Assembly (NCBI RefSeq): GCF_041260665.1
Contig: NZ_JBGCCT010000008.1
Location: forward strand, 186,001 to 250,000
Length of the DNA stretch: 64,000 nt
Origin: Catenulispora sp. GP43
GTDB lineage: Bacteria > Actinomycetota > Actinomycetes > Streptomycetales > Catenulisporaceae
Direction of reading: 5' to 3'
Shown here: positions 9,358 through 17,410 of the stretch, piece after piece
Numbering within the stretch: position 1 is the stretch's first letter
Layout of the letters: the number at the start of each line of letters is the position of its first letter
Program-made: the position numbers and the translations under genes
Notes under the pieces: model-generated
Told to the model about the DNA's origin: nothing
Databases searched by the model: none
Seen by the model: only the letters and a program-made list of their open reading frames with translations

Positions 9358-9606
9358 ATGAATGCCGATCAAGAGCACGGCGACAACGTCGAGCAGCCGG
9401 ACCCGAGTGAGACGTCGGGTGCCGTCGAGCAGCCCGACCCGACCGAGACGTCGGGTGCCGTCGAGCAGCCCGACCCGACCGAGATCTCGGGTGTCGTCAA
9501 GCAGCCTGACCCGAGCGAGACGTCGATTGCCGTCAAGCAGCCCGACGCGGCGAGCGAGACGTCGGGTGCCATCACACAGCCGGACCCGGACTGGTCCGGC
9601 GGCTGA
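9358..9606 (+). CDS. 82-residue acidic repeat protein of unknown function
   Basis: This small hydrophilic, acidic protein is built almost wholly of a 12-residue unit, consensus V-E/K-Q-P-D-P-S/T-E-T-S-G-A. The unit is present five times plus a partial sixth (QPDPDWSGG end). There is no signal peptide, Cys or membrane segment. The coding frame has high GC3, an ATG behind GGGGG, its own dyad-containing upstream region and a strong terminator, so it is a self-contained transcription unit. It may be a disordered structural protein. A multi-core peptide precursor is possible, because each unit offers Thr/Ser and Asp/Glu side chains and ATP-grasp genes lie nearby, but no leader motif is recognisable. 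Function is unknown. Confidence 0.65.
   Translation: MNADQEHGDNVEQPDPSETSGAVEQPDPTETSGAVEQPDPTEISGVVKQPDPSETSIAVKQPDAASETSGAITQPDPDWSGG
9388..9591 (+). repeat. 36-bp tandem repeats encoding the 12-residue unit
   Basis: Units start at 9388, 9424, 9460, 9496 and 9532. The fifth has one extra codon, and a partial sixth starts at 9571. Units differ mainly by synonymous or conservative changes (Ser/Thr, Glu/Lys), so the array is somewhat aged and the protein sequence appears to have been kept. Confidence 0.9.
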
Positions 9607-9640
9607 TCGCACGGCCGCCAACCAGTAGCGAACAGCGGCA

Positions 9641-9670
9641 GGGTGCAGATCCCTCGGGGGATCTGCACCC
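9641..9670. terminator. Strong hairpin terminator after the repeat-protein gene
   Basis: A perfect 13-bp stem (GGGTGCAGATCCC / GGGATCTGCACCC) with a TCGG tetraloop sits 35 bp after the stop and 40 bp before the facing secreted-peptide gene. It probably serves both directions. Confidence 0.85.
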
Positions 9671-9709
9671 GTCTCATTAGCCTGACAACCGTACCGAAAT
9701 GCCGGACTG

Positions 9710-9901
9710 CTAGCAGCTGAGGCAACCGGGGACCGGGGAATCGTCGGGCTGTGCGTCTTCTGCCCGGGCGGGCTGTGGCGCCACGCCGGCCGTCGCCGCC
9801 CGGTGGCTGCCGGCAGTTCCGACGGTCGATTCCGCGTAAGGACCAGCCAGCAAACCGGCGACGGCTAGCAGCGCCGCTGCGGCGGAGATGCAGGTCTTCA
9901 T
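9710..9901 (-). CDS. 63-residue secreted peptide coupled to a LuxR-type regulator
   Basis: This small exported peptide starts MKTC, followed by a hydrophobic run (SAAAALLAVAGLLAG, residues 6-20) and a probable signal-peptidase site near PYA-ES. The mature part of about 40 residues is Ala/Pro/Asp-rich and ends in PVPGCLSC, with Cys60 and Cys63 as the last features. Codon third positions are GC-rich. Its ATG overlaps the stop of the regulator gene by ATGA, so the two are translated together. The pairing suggests a signal peptide sensed by, or controlled with, that regulator, or a modified peptide product; neither is shown. No known family is recognised. Confidence 0.7.
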   Translation of the reverse strand: MKTCISAAAALLAVAGLLAGPYAESTVGTAGSHRAATAGVAPQPARAEDAQPDDSPVPGCLSC

Positions 9902-10992
9902 GAGTCTTCCTTGTCCTTGTGCTTGTGCATGGGCTTGAGTTCGGGCTCGGGTTCGGTGAGCGGATCGAGGTCGGCGTCTGCGGTACCCGCGTTGAGGTCG
10001 GACAGGTAGAGGCCGAGTTGGAAGCGGTTGCGGGCGCCGTAGCGTTCCATCAGCTCGGCGACGGTGTAGGCGATGGTGCGGCGGCTCAGGCCCAGGTGGG
10101 CGGCCACCGTGTCGTCGGTGAAGCCCTCGGCCAGCAGGGACAGGACGGCGCGTTCGCGGGGAGTGAGTGTCATCGGGGGTGTCCATCGTTTTCGCGGTGC
10201 GATGCCCTGCCGCCATCGCCGCATGTAGAGGTCGAGAAGTCGATGCACCACCTCCGGCGTCGTGATCTCCCAGAAGCCCTGGCGGGGGTCGCCGGGATTG
10301 ATCGGGGTGAGCGCGGTCGCGCGGTCGATGATGACCAGCTTGGCGGGGAGCTCGGGCAGTTCGCGGTACTGCATCCCCAGGGTGATCAGCTCCTGGGTGA
10401 GACCGCCTGACCGGTCCTCCACTGTCGGCGGCACGCCCAGGGAGAACGCCTGGCCGCGCTCGCACAGCAGGCGATCGAGCGGGGCGGCGGTTTTCACCGC
10501 CTGGTGGTCGAACGCCGGCTCCGGATTCATGGCCAGGTATTCGCAGCGTTCGGCGACGACCAGTTCTTTGAGCCTGGTGCGGCGGGTGTCGCCGAACAGC
10601 GGGCGGATCGTGGTTCCCAGTGCCGCGGACAGATCACCCTCCTCGACGGCGAAGCCTTCCAGGCGGGTCAGCTGCCGCCGCAGGGCATGGCCGGCCACGG
10701 CGAGCCGGTGATGCCGCCGGCGCAGGGCGTCCGCGACCACCCCCGGCTCGGCCGCCTTCCACCGGCGGACCGGCCCGCGAGCGGGGTGGCAGCCGCCCAC
10801 ATCGTGAAGCTCCTCGAGTGCCTCCCGAACGTCGCGCACCGGCCACTCCAACGAAACGGCCAGCTGTTCCAGGGTCGGCCCGCCCAAAGCGTTCAACGAC
10901 CGGTAGACGAGATCCGCTGAGGGCGACAGGCCCCAGCGCATCAGAGATGGTGTCGCGGAACCGCGTGCGACCACGCGTGTATTACCAGGCAT
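9898..10992 (-). CDS. LuxR-family regulator with TrmB-like N-terminus
   Basis: This is a 364-residue transcription regulator. Residues 25-75 form a winged-helix of TrmB type (ADLVYRSLNALGGPTLEQLA, then VRDVREALEEL). The middle 80-260 region is a ligand-binding-like domain. The C-terminal LuxR helix-turn-helix (LTPRERAVLSLLAEGFTDDT...LGLSRRTIAYTVAEL) covers about 270-325. The tail is charged with a His/Lys-rich stretch (KPMHKHKDKEDS). Such stand-alone regulators often sit in natural-product clusters. It is divergent from the ATP-grasp operon across a 283-bp gap with two operator-like sites, so it is the likely controller of that operon and of the coupled secreted peptide. Confidence 0.88.
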   Translation of the reverse strand: MPGNTRVVARGSATPSLMRWGLSPSADLVYRSLNALGGPTLEQLAVSLEWPVRDVREALEELHDVGGCHPARGPVRRWKAAEPGVVADALRRRHHRLAVAGHALRRQLTRLEGFAVEEGDLSAALGTTIRPLFGDTRRTRLKELVVAERCEYLAMNPEPAFDHQAVKTAAPLDRLLCERGQAFSLGVPPTVEDRSGGLTQELITLGMQYRELPELPAKLVIIDRATALTPINPGDPRQGFWEITTPEVVHRLLDLYMRRWRQGIAPRKRWTPPMTLTPRERAVLSLLAEGFTDDTVAAHLGLSRRTIAYTVAELMERYGARNRFQLGLYLSDLNAGTADADLDPLTEPEPELKPMHKHKDKEDS

Positions 10993-11101
10993 GTCGTGCC
11001 CCCCGTTGGCTCGGCTCCCAGGACCGCGGGCCAGTGGTGATGACCCGCGGCATAAAGATCATGCCTATCGGTGACCGGGGCGGCAAGGCACACGACCGGC
11101 G

Positions 11102-11166
11102 TTGCAGGAATGTGCAAACCGGCGGCGGTCACCGGATCACCGCGCTCGCATTGCGGGTTTGTGCAA
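11102..11166. promoter_or_regulatory. Paired operator-like sites before the ATP-grasp operon
   Basis: Two 16-bp sites, TTGCAGGAATGTGCAA (11102-11117) and TTGCGGGTTTGTGCAA (11151-11166), share 13 of 16 bases. Each has TTGC/GCAA ends in dyad. Their centres are 49 bp apart in the 283-bp gap (10993-11275) between the LuxR-type gene and the ATP-grasp operon. I see nothing else in that gap. Confidence 0.6.
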
Positions 11167-11275
11167 CCCGGCCGCCGTCGCGTGACCGCCCCCACGACCT
11201 GGTGCCAGTTTTCCCCGGGCCGACGGAACAACGCCCACACCACTTGATCGTCGCTCAGCTCATCCAGGGGGAGCC

Positions 11276-12646
11276 ATGGAATCAGGAACCACGATGGACC
11301 ACGGGGACAGGCCGGTCTTCGACGCGCGCAGCGTGGTGTTCGACGCCGCGTTCGACGAGAAGGCCGACCCGGACCTCCGTGCCTTCAGACACGCCTACCG
11401 CTGGGTGATCGACCAGGTCGAGAAGAACGGGCTCGTCACAACCAGCACCGGCGTGGGCCCCGTGCCGTATCCGATCGCACCCGCCGTGGCCGTCCTGGAC
11501 CCCGTCGCGGAGCCGGAGATCCAGCGCCGGGTGCTCAGCGTGGTGTCCGCCCTGCACCGCATCCTGCAGGGGTACTCGGAGGACGCCGGACTCCGGGAGT
11601 ACCTCCAGATCCCTGAGCACCTGGCCAGGTGGGTGGACCGCGATCTCGAACGCGGCCCGGCACGGGTGGACCTGTGCCGGTTCGACCTGGTCGGCGCCTC
11701 GCTCGGCAGCCTGCGGGTGCTGGAGTTCAACTGCAACTGCCCCGGCGGACTGCTGTACTCCGGCATGGTCGACACCTACTGGCGTGCCGCACCCGGCATG
11801 GACGCCGTCATCTCCGCCTGGGGCGCGCCGCCGAGCCGGATCGAGCACGAGACCTGGTTCGCCGACTGGCTGCTGGGACTGGGCCGGCGGAACGGCGGCG
11901 GCCGGGAGCCCGCGGACGTCACGTTGTTCCGCCCCGACCACGGGAACCAGCTCGAACTCGAGCAGATGGCCGCTCAGTTGAGCAGGCTCGGAGTCACCGC
12001 GAAGGTGTGCGACGCGACCCGGTACGGCGCGGGCCACGGGCCGGGCGTGGGCTACCTGAAGCATTCGGTCCCGGTCGACGCGGATCCGTCCGCCTGGACG
12101 GAATTCTGTGAGGCCGTCGTCACCGGCCGTTTGACCATCCCCTCCGGACTGGCCGGCCGGTGGATCGCCGACAACAAGCTGTGTCTGGCCGTCATGTCCG
12201 ATCCGAGGTTCGACTCCCTGTTCAAGCCGGAGGAGCGGCAGGCCATCAACGCGCTCGTGCCGTTCAGCCGCAGGTTCGGCGACGGAATCAGCAAGACCGA
12301 GGTGCTGGCGAGTCGCGGCGAGCTTGTGGCCAAGCGCGCCTACGGAACGCAGGGGCGGTATGTGGTCGTGGGCCGGGAAGTGACGGCGGAGCGCTGGCAG
12401 GACCTGATCCGGAACGAGGCGGGAGGCGACTGGCTCTTCCAGGAGTACGTGCCCACCGGGTCCGTCGGATCGAGTACCGGCGAGCGGTACCGAGACCTCT
12501 CGCCCTGCGTCGTCGACGGGGAGATCTGGGGATACGCCTCGCGGATCAGCGGCAATGCCTTGATGAACGTGGCTCAGGGAGGTGCCCGCCAGCCCGTCTT
12601 CACGGTCGTACAAGCGGAGGACACTGGCGCTGGGGGCGAGTCGTGA
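11276..12646 (+). CDS. ATP-grasp family enzyme 1 (glutathionylspermidine-synthase-like)
   Basis: This 456-residue enzyme is predicted to join a carboxylate to an amine using ATP. A substrate-side motif, LRVLEFNCNCPGGLLYSG, lies near residue 145-160 and resembles the ExN motif of glutathionylspermidine-synthase-type ATP-grasp enzymes. The nucleotide-binding half follows, with WIADNKLCLAV near 300, the ATP-binding Lys in ELVAKRAYGTQGRYVVVGR near 345-363, and WLFQEYVP near 395. It is the most divergent of three paralogues in a row. GGGGGAG precedes the ATG. Its stop overlaps the next start (GTGA). Substrates are unknown; the operon suggests assembly of a small peptide or amide. Confidence 0.78.
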   Translation: MESGTTMDHGDRPVFDARSVVFDAAFDEKADPDLRAFRHAYRWVIDQVEKNGLVTTSTGVGPVPYPIAPAVAVLDPVAEPEIQRRVLSVVSALHRILQGYSEDAGLREYLQIPEHLARWVDRDLERGPARVDLCRFDLVGASLGSLRVLEFNCNCPGGLLYSGMVDTYWRAAPGMDAVISAWGAPPSRIEHETWFADWLLGLGRRNGGGREPADVTLFRPDHGNQLELEQMAAQLSRLGVTAKVCDATRYGAGHGPGVGYLKHSVPVDADPSAWTEFCEAVVTGRLTIPSGLAGRWIADNKLCLAVMSDPRFDSLFKPEERQAINALVPFSRRFGDGISKTEVLASRGELVAKRAYGTQGRYVVVGREVTAERWQDLIRNEAGGDWLFQEYVPTGSVGSSTGERYRDLSPCVVDGEIWGYASRISGNALMNVAQGGARQPVFTVVQAEDTGAGGES

Positions 12647-14007
12647 ACCCCGCGCTGACCGAGACGGAAGCCGCAAGTCCGTTCACGGCGGCTCATCTGT
12701 CCCTCGTCGATCCCGACCATGAGGTGAGCGCCCTGCGGCGGTCCCTCGGCGAGGTTCCGTTCACCTGGGACTCGCATATCCCGCTGGCGCCGATCGTCCT
12801 GCGCCGTGAGCTGTACCGCGCCATGACGGACTCGGCGGTGCGCATCCTGGACCTGCTGGACGACGCGGCCCGACGGTTGGGACGCACACCGGCCGAGCGG
12901 CTGCGCGCGCTCGGCGTCGATCCCGAGCCGTATCTGGCGGAGAACCCGTTCTTCCTGGACGACCGCGGCGAATCGGACCTGGCTGCCTGCCTCGCCCGCC
13001 CCGACGTGCTGATCACCGAGCAGGGGCCCAAGTTCATCGAGTTCAATGTCAGTGCCTCGATCGGCGGCATGGTGCAGACGCATCTGCTGACCGGGCTGTG
13101 GGGAGCCGGCGCCTCTGCCGCAGCTGCCGCAGCTGCCGCAGCTTACCCTGAGCCGCTGTCGGCAGTGGCGGCTCTGCTGGTGCGGCTCTCGCGAGATCTC
13201 GGCACCGATCCCACCGTCGCGGTGCTGGGCATCACCGAGCACTACGCCCGGCCGAGCCGTGCGGCCTTCCAGATCGAAGCCGCCCACCTGCGCCGCAACG
13301 GCGTCGACGCGCGCGTCTTCGACCCGGACGAGCTGGCCACGGAGCTGGCGCGGCGCCGCGGCTTCGGGTGGCGGACGGCCCTGCGGCGCAACGGTGCCTT
13401 CCGCTGGCGATCGTCTCCGTTCGGCACCCGGCCTCTGACTGAGCTGATCAGCCGTGGCTGCCTCCTGCTGGCCCCGCAGTCCTCGTACATCCTCGCCGAC
13501 AAGCGACTGCTCGCCGACCTCTCCGCGGGACCGGAGTGGATGTCGCAGGCTTCCCAGGAGCTCGTTGCCGCCCGGGTGCCCTGGACCCGCAGGGTGGCGG
13601 CAGGACCGGTCACCTACCAGGACCACGATGAGGACCTGCCGAACCTGCTGGCCAAAGCAAGGACGCGGTTCGTCCTCAAGCGCGCGACGGGCCGAGCAGG
13701 AACAGAGGTCTGCGTGGGCCGGGCCACGGCGCCCGCCGCCTGGGAAGCCGCGATCGGCCAGGCCGTGCGGGCCGGGGACTGGGTGGTCCAGGAATACCTC
13801 CAGTCCTGCGCCGCGAAGGTGCCCCTGGCCGACATGCGCAGCGGCGAGGTCGATGTGGTTTCCGTGACGCCCGTACTCGGCCCGTTCATCATCGACGGAA
13901 GCCCGGCAGGGTGCTACGTGCGGCACACCGGTGGTCACGACACGCACGTGATCAGCGCGAGCACCTCCCAGGCGCTGCGCAACATCGCTTTGGAGGGCCG
14001 GGCATGA
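12643..14007 (+). CDS. ATP-grasp family enzyme 2
   Basis: This 454-residue paralogue of its two neighbours shares the motif ITEQGPKFIEFNVSASIGGM (about 120-139) with the third enzyme. The ATP site is FVLKRATGRAGTEVCVGR (about 343-360), then WVVQEYLQ near 382. A run of eight alanines encoded by a GCAGCTGCC tandem repeat lies near residue 150 and is absent from the other copies. The GTG start overlaps the previous stop, and its own stop overlaps the third gene by ATGA. Such tight coupling suggests fixed stoichiometry, perhaps a three-enzyme complex. The reaction is inferred only at the level of ATP-dependent ligation. Confidence 0.78.
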   Translation: MNPALTETEAASPFTAAHLSLVDPDHEVSALRRSLGEVPFTWDSHIPLAPIVLRRELYRAMTDSAVRILDLLDDAARRLGRTPAERLRALGVDPEPYLAENPFFLDDRGESDLAACLARPDVLITEQGPKFIEFNVSASIGGMVQTHLLTGLWGAGASAAAAAAAAAYPEPLSAVAALLVRLSRDLGTDPTVAVLGITEHYARPSRAAFQIEAAHLRRNGVDARVFDPDELATELARRRGFGWRTALRRNGAFRWRSSPFGTRPLTELISRGCLLLAPQSSYILADKRLLADLSAGPEWMSQASQELVAARVPWTRRVAAGPVTYQDHDEDLPNLLAKARTRFVLKRATGRAGTEVCVGRATAPAAWEAAIGQAVRAGDWVVQEYLQSCAAKVPLADMRSGEVDVVSVTPVLGPFIIDGSPAGCYVRHTGGHDTHVISASTSQALRNIALEGRA

Positions 14008-15365
14008 GTTCCGGGCAGCGCGATCCGCGCACGATCCGCGATCCGCGCACGATCGTGGCAGTCATGCGGGAGGAGCTGGCCGGCCTTCCCTACTCCTTCG
14101 CCCCGTACTGCCCCTTGGAACCGGTGCTCCTGCCGCCCGAAACCCTGAGCGAGCTCGCCCTGGTGTCCGGACAGTTGATGGACCTGCTGATCCGGGTCGC
14201 GCTGCACACCGTCCGAACGAGTCCGTCCGTTGCCGTCGGCGGCTACGAAGGCCTGCGGGAACTGTTGCAGAGCCAGGAGATCGAGGAGCGGCACACCGGT
14301 CTGATGGCCAGGCCGGACGCGTTGATCACCGAGGACGGTTCGAAGTTCGTGGAGTTCAACATCACCTCGACGATCGGGGGGATGTTCCACACGCGGGCGC
14401 TGACTCGGGCGTGGCGCATGACCGCACCGGATTCCTGGCACTTCCCCGGGGCGGACACGGTCACCGCGTTCGCCGAAGCCGTCCTGAAGGCGTGCGCGCT
14501 CCGCGGAGCCGAGCGGCTGGTGATCCTCGGCAACCCGAAGCAGGGCCTCGATCCGAACTCGCGCCTCTACTCGGAGCAGGTGAGCGCGCTCACCCGCCAC
14601 GGGCTCGAGACCAGGTACCTGACGTTCCACGAGTTCGCACGATGCGGCCACCGTTTCGGAGCGCGCACAGCGGTGCTCGTCCGATCCGGCCCGGAGACCT
14701 GGCGGAAGGCCGGCTTCGACGCCCGACTGCTCCGAGAGGTCATCGAGGCGGGAGGCCTGCTCATCTCCCCGGTGATCTCACGGCAGGCGGCATCGAAGAC
14801 GACCCTCGCCCTGCTCTCGCAGGAGCCGCAGTGGCTGACCGGACAAGAACGTGCCCTGGTCCGGCGCCACGTGCCCTGGACCCGGCCGGTGGGTACCGGC
14901 CACATCACCTTCCGCGGCGACCGTGCCGCGACCGACGTCCTGTTGAAGCGCCACAAGGACCGGTTCGTGCTGAAGAAGGCCGGCGGACGGGCCGGCCAGG
15001 AAGTCCATGTCGGATTGCAGCGGCCCCCCGAGGCCTGGGCGCGGGACGTACGGCTGGCCCTGGCCGACGGTGACTGGGTGGTCCAGGAGTATGTCGCCTC
15101 CGCCACGGTTCGAACCAGGGTTCTGGACATGGCCGATGACGCCGTCTTGGACGTCGACGTCGCACCGGTCGTCGGCCACTACCTGTTCGACGGCGAGGCC
15201 ACTGGCTGCATGGCGCGCTACAACGTCCACGACCCGGTGGGGAAGATCGGTGTCGCGGTCAGCGGTGCGATACGCAACGTCGCGGCCGGCGCGGCGGCAG
15301 GGCCGGTCGGGCCGGTCGGGCCGGTCGGCCGCCGCACGGCCGCGACCGCCGATGGGCCGCTCTGA
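14004..15365 (+). CDS. ATP-grasp family enzyme 3
   Basis: The third paralogue has 453 residues. The substrate-side motif is ITEDGSKFVEFNITSTIGGM (about 105-124), the ATP site FVLKKAGGRAGQEVHVGL (about 320-337), then WVVQEYVAS. The N-terminus holds an internal duplication (DPRTIRDPRTI). The C-terminus ends in a GPVGPVGPV run from a 9-bp repeat. It resembles enzyme 2 more than enzyme 1, so 2 and 3 probably arose by a later duplication. The stop overlaps the MFS start (TGATG). The gene should act with its neighbours before export of the product. Confidence 0.78.
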   Translation: MSSGQRDPRTIRDPRTIVAVMREELAGLPYSFAPYCPLEPVLLPPETLSELALVSGQLMDLLIRVALHTVRTSPSVAVGGYEGLRELLQSQEIEERHTGLMARPDALITEDGSKFVEFNITSTIGGMFHTRALTRAWRMTAPDSWHFPGADTVTAFAEAVLKACALRGAERLVILGNPKQGLDPNSRLYSEQVSALTRHGLETRYLTFHEFARCGHRFGARTAVLVRSGPETWRKAGFDARLLREVIEAGGLLISPVISRQAASKTTLALLSQEPQWLTGQERALVRRHVPWTRPVGTGHITFRGDRAATDVLLKRHKDRFVLKKAGGRAGQEVHVGLQRPPEAWARDVRLALADGDWVVQEYVASATVRTRVLDMADDAVLDVDVAPVVGHYLFDGEATGCMARYNVHDPVGKIGVAVSGAIRNVAAGAAAGPVGPVGPVGRRTAATADGPL

Positions 15366-16654
15366 TGTCGAGCAGGCCCGTCTCCCTGTGGCGTCAGCGT
15401 GACTTCCGGCTGCTGTGGGGCGGGTCGCTGGTCAGCGAGATCGGATCCTCGGTCACCACCATCGCCCTGCCGTTGGCCGCGGTCGAAGTGCTCCGGGCGA
15501 GCACCTTCCAGGTGGCCATGCTGTCCGCCGCGACCTCTGCGGCATTCCTGTTGGTGGCCCTGCCCGCCGGTGTGCTGGTGGACCGGGCAGCGAAACGTCC
15601 GCTGATGCTCGCCTCCGACCTGCTGCGCGCCGTATTGCTGGCAGCCGTTCCCATCACTGCGGCACTGGGGGTGCTGAGCCTGCCCATCCTGTATGCCGAC
15701 GCCGTTCTCACCGGAGTCCTCACGGTCGTCTTCGACGTCGCCTATCAGAGTTTCCTGCCGACGCTGGTCGGCCGAGACCGCCTGGTCGAGGCGAACAGCA
15801 AGTTCGGCCTACCCTCGTCACTGTCCAACGTCATCGGCCCCAGCCTCGGTGGTTCACTTGTGGCCGCGGTCGGTGCGGCGCAGGCCGTGGTGGTGGATGC
15901 GGCGTCCTATGTGGTCAGCGTGTGCACGCTGGCCATGATGCGGACACGCGAGCCGACGAAGCGGACGACCCCCACGCGGACCACATCATCGGTCCGCCAG
16001 GACATCGCGGCCGGGTTGTCCTTCGTGGCCCGCCACACGCTGCTGCGTCGTGTGGTCGCCTGCACCGCGTCCTCGAACCTGTTCAATTCCATGCGGACCG
16101 CGATCACCGTGGTCTTCCTGGTCCGGGTGCTGCACGCGGCTCCGGGCACCATCGGGCTCGTCTACATGCTCGGCAGCGCGGGCGGAGTGGCGGGCGGCTT
16201 CCTGGCCGGCCCGTCGGCCCGCGTCCTGGGCTCGGCGAGGGCGCTCTGGCTGGGAAAGCTGGCCCTGGGCTGGATGGTGCTCGCGATTCCCCTGGCACGG
16301 CCCGGGCACGGAGTGTTCCTGGTGTCCTTCGGGGCATTCGTCTCCAGCTTCTCGGTCGTGGTCTTCAACGTGTCCTCGGTCAGCTACCGCCAAGCCGTCT
16401 GCCCGCCGGAGCTTCTCGGACGGATGAACGCGAGTATCCGCTGGATCATCTGGGGGACGATGCCGCTGGGCGCGGTTCTCGGCGGGACGCTGGCGACCGC
16501 GTTCGGGATCCGGGCCACGTTGACCGTCGCCGTGCTGGGCTCCTGGCTCTCCGTCCTGTGGATCGTGGCATCGCCCCTGCGGGGAATGCGGACCATTCCT
16601 GTTCACAGCGCGTACAGCCCTGTGGCCGATTCTCAGGCCGACTCGACGGCGTAG
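15365..16654 (+). CDS. MFS exporter of the ATP-grasp operon
   Basis: This 429-residue major-facilitator permease has about 12 membrane helices and the opening typical of the EntS/macrolide-efflux group (LWRQRDFRLLWGGSLVSEIGSS). A Gly-rich, basic loop GVLVDRAAKRPLML around residues 65-78 fits MFS motif A. Translation is coupled to the third ATP-grasp gene. Position and family make it the likely exporter of the operon's product, giving self-protection. The 3' end overlaps the convergent TetR gene by 22 bp. Confidence 0.88.
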   Translation: MSSRPVSLWRQRDFRLLWGGSLVSEIGSSVTTIALPLAAVEVLRASTFQVAMLSAATSAAFLLVALPAGVLVDRAAKRPLMLASDLLRAVLLAAVPITAALGVLSLPILYADAVLTGVLTVVFDVAYQSFLPTLVGRDRLVEANSKFGLPSSLSNVIGPSLGGSLVAAVGAAQAVVVDAASYVVSVCTLAMMRTREPTKRTTPTRTTSSVRQDIAAGLSFVARHTLLRRVVACTASSNLFNSMRTAITVVFLVRVLHAAPGTIGLVYMLGSAGGVAGGFLAGPSARVLGSARALWLGKLALGWMVLAIPLARPGHGVFLVSFGAFVSSFSVVVFNVSSVSYRQAVCPPELLGRMNASIRWIIWGTMPLGAVLGGTLATAFGIRATLTVAVLGSWLSVLWIVASPLRGMRTIPVHSAYSPVADSQADSTA

Positions 16655-17304
16655 CCCGTGATCAGTGCGCTGATGATGTCCGTCAGCCGTGGCTCGACGT
16701 CCACGACCGCGTGGGACAGGGCGGGGTCGGACTCGTAGAACGCGCGGAGCGTCGTGGTCGGCGCGGCCATCTGCCACAGCGCCCCGGCCATCGCCGTCGC
16801 GACCGTCACCACGCTGCGCGCCTGGTCCAGCCGCAGCGGTGTGAGGGTGCACAGGAGGACGCCGACCTGCGTGGTCGCGCCGGTGGCGACGGTCTTGAAC
16901 TCGCGGATCCGCTCCGTGGAGACGTTGCGTTCCAGGTTGAGCGGGGTGTGCGCGAGCAGGTCGCAGAACAGCGGCCGGTCCGTGAGCGAGCGGGCGAGGG
17001 TGGCGGCGATCTCCTGCGCGCTCCACTGCCCGCCGCCGGCGGCGGGCTTGTCGAACAGCTTGGGCACCGCGGCCAGCCACTCGGTCCAGGCGTCGGCGGC
17101 GAGTTGGAGGAACACGTCCTCGCGCGTCTCGAAGTACCGCAGGATCGCCGACTTGTGCATGCCGACGGCGTCGGCGATGGCGCTCATCGTGACCTCCCGC
17201 ACGCCCTGTTCGGCGGCGAGCCGGGCGGCGGTGTCCATGATCGCCTGCTGCCGCGCGCGCTTGGCCTCGGGGGTCCGGGCCCGTTCGAACTCGAAATCGG
17301 TCAC
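16633..17304 (-). CDS. TetR-family repressor
   Basis: This 223-residue regulator has an N-terminal TetR helix-turn-helix (ARQQAIMDTAARLAAEQG...MSAIADAVGMHKSAILRYFETRE, about 15-65) and an all-helical ligand domain (80-220). It is divergent from the SDR at 17411. A near-perfect dyad lies in the 106-bp gap, so self-regulation plus control of the SDR genes is the simplest reading. It overlaps the end of the MFS gene tail to tail. Confidence 0.9.
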   Translation of the reverse strand: MTDFEFERARTPEAKRARQQAIMDTAARLAAEQGVREVTMSAIADAVGMHKSAILRYFETREDVFLQLAADAWTEWLAAVPKLFDKPAAGGGQWSAQEIAATLARSLTDRPLFCDLLAHTPLNLERNVSTERIREFKTVATGATTQVGVLLCTLTPLRLDQARSVVTVATAMAGALWQMAAPTTTLRAFYESDPALSHAVVDVEPRLTDIISALITGYAVESA

Positions 17305-17362
17305 CGCTCCACCTTACGCCTTGCGCAACCGGGTAGTGCAGTCGGGCGGTCGGGGTCATCTT

Positions 17363-17383
17363 TAGCACAACTAGGTTGCGCTA
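17363..17383. promoter_or_regulatory. Probable TetR operator
   Basis: TAGCACAAC-TAG-GTTGCGCTA is a 9-bp dyad with one mismatch and a 3-bp centre, 28 bp before the SDR start and 59 bp from the TetR start. A related TTGCGCAA lies further towards TetR near 17322. Confidence 0.7.
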
Positions 17384-17410
17384 ATAACGAAACCGTGTTG
17401 TAGTAGAGCC

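Noticed and set aside
9388-9591. Regularly spaced repeats as a CRISPR array.
   Set aside because: The repeats are directly adjacent without unique spacers, encode a protein repeat, and no cas gene is present.
9369-9725. A minus-strand ORF through the repeat gene with GSGCSTAPDVS units, a Cys-rich alternative peptide.
   Set aside because: Any 36-bp repeat is periodic in every frame. This frame would have to read through the terminator hairpin and has no ribosome site, whereas the plus frame has its own start and upstream dyad.
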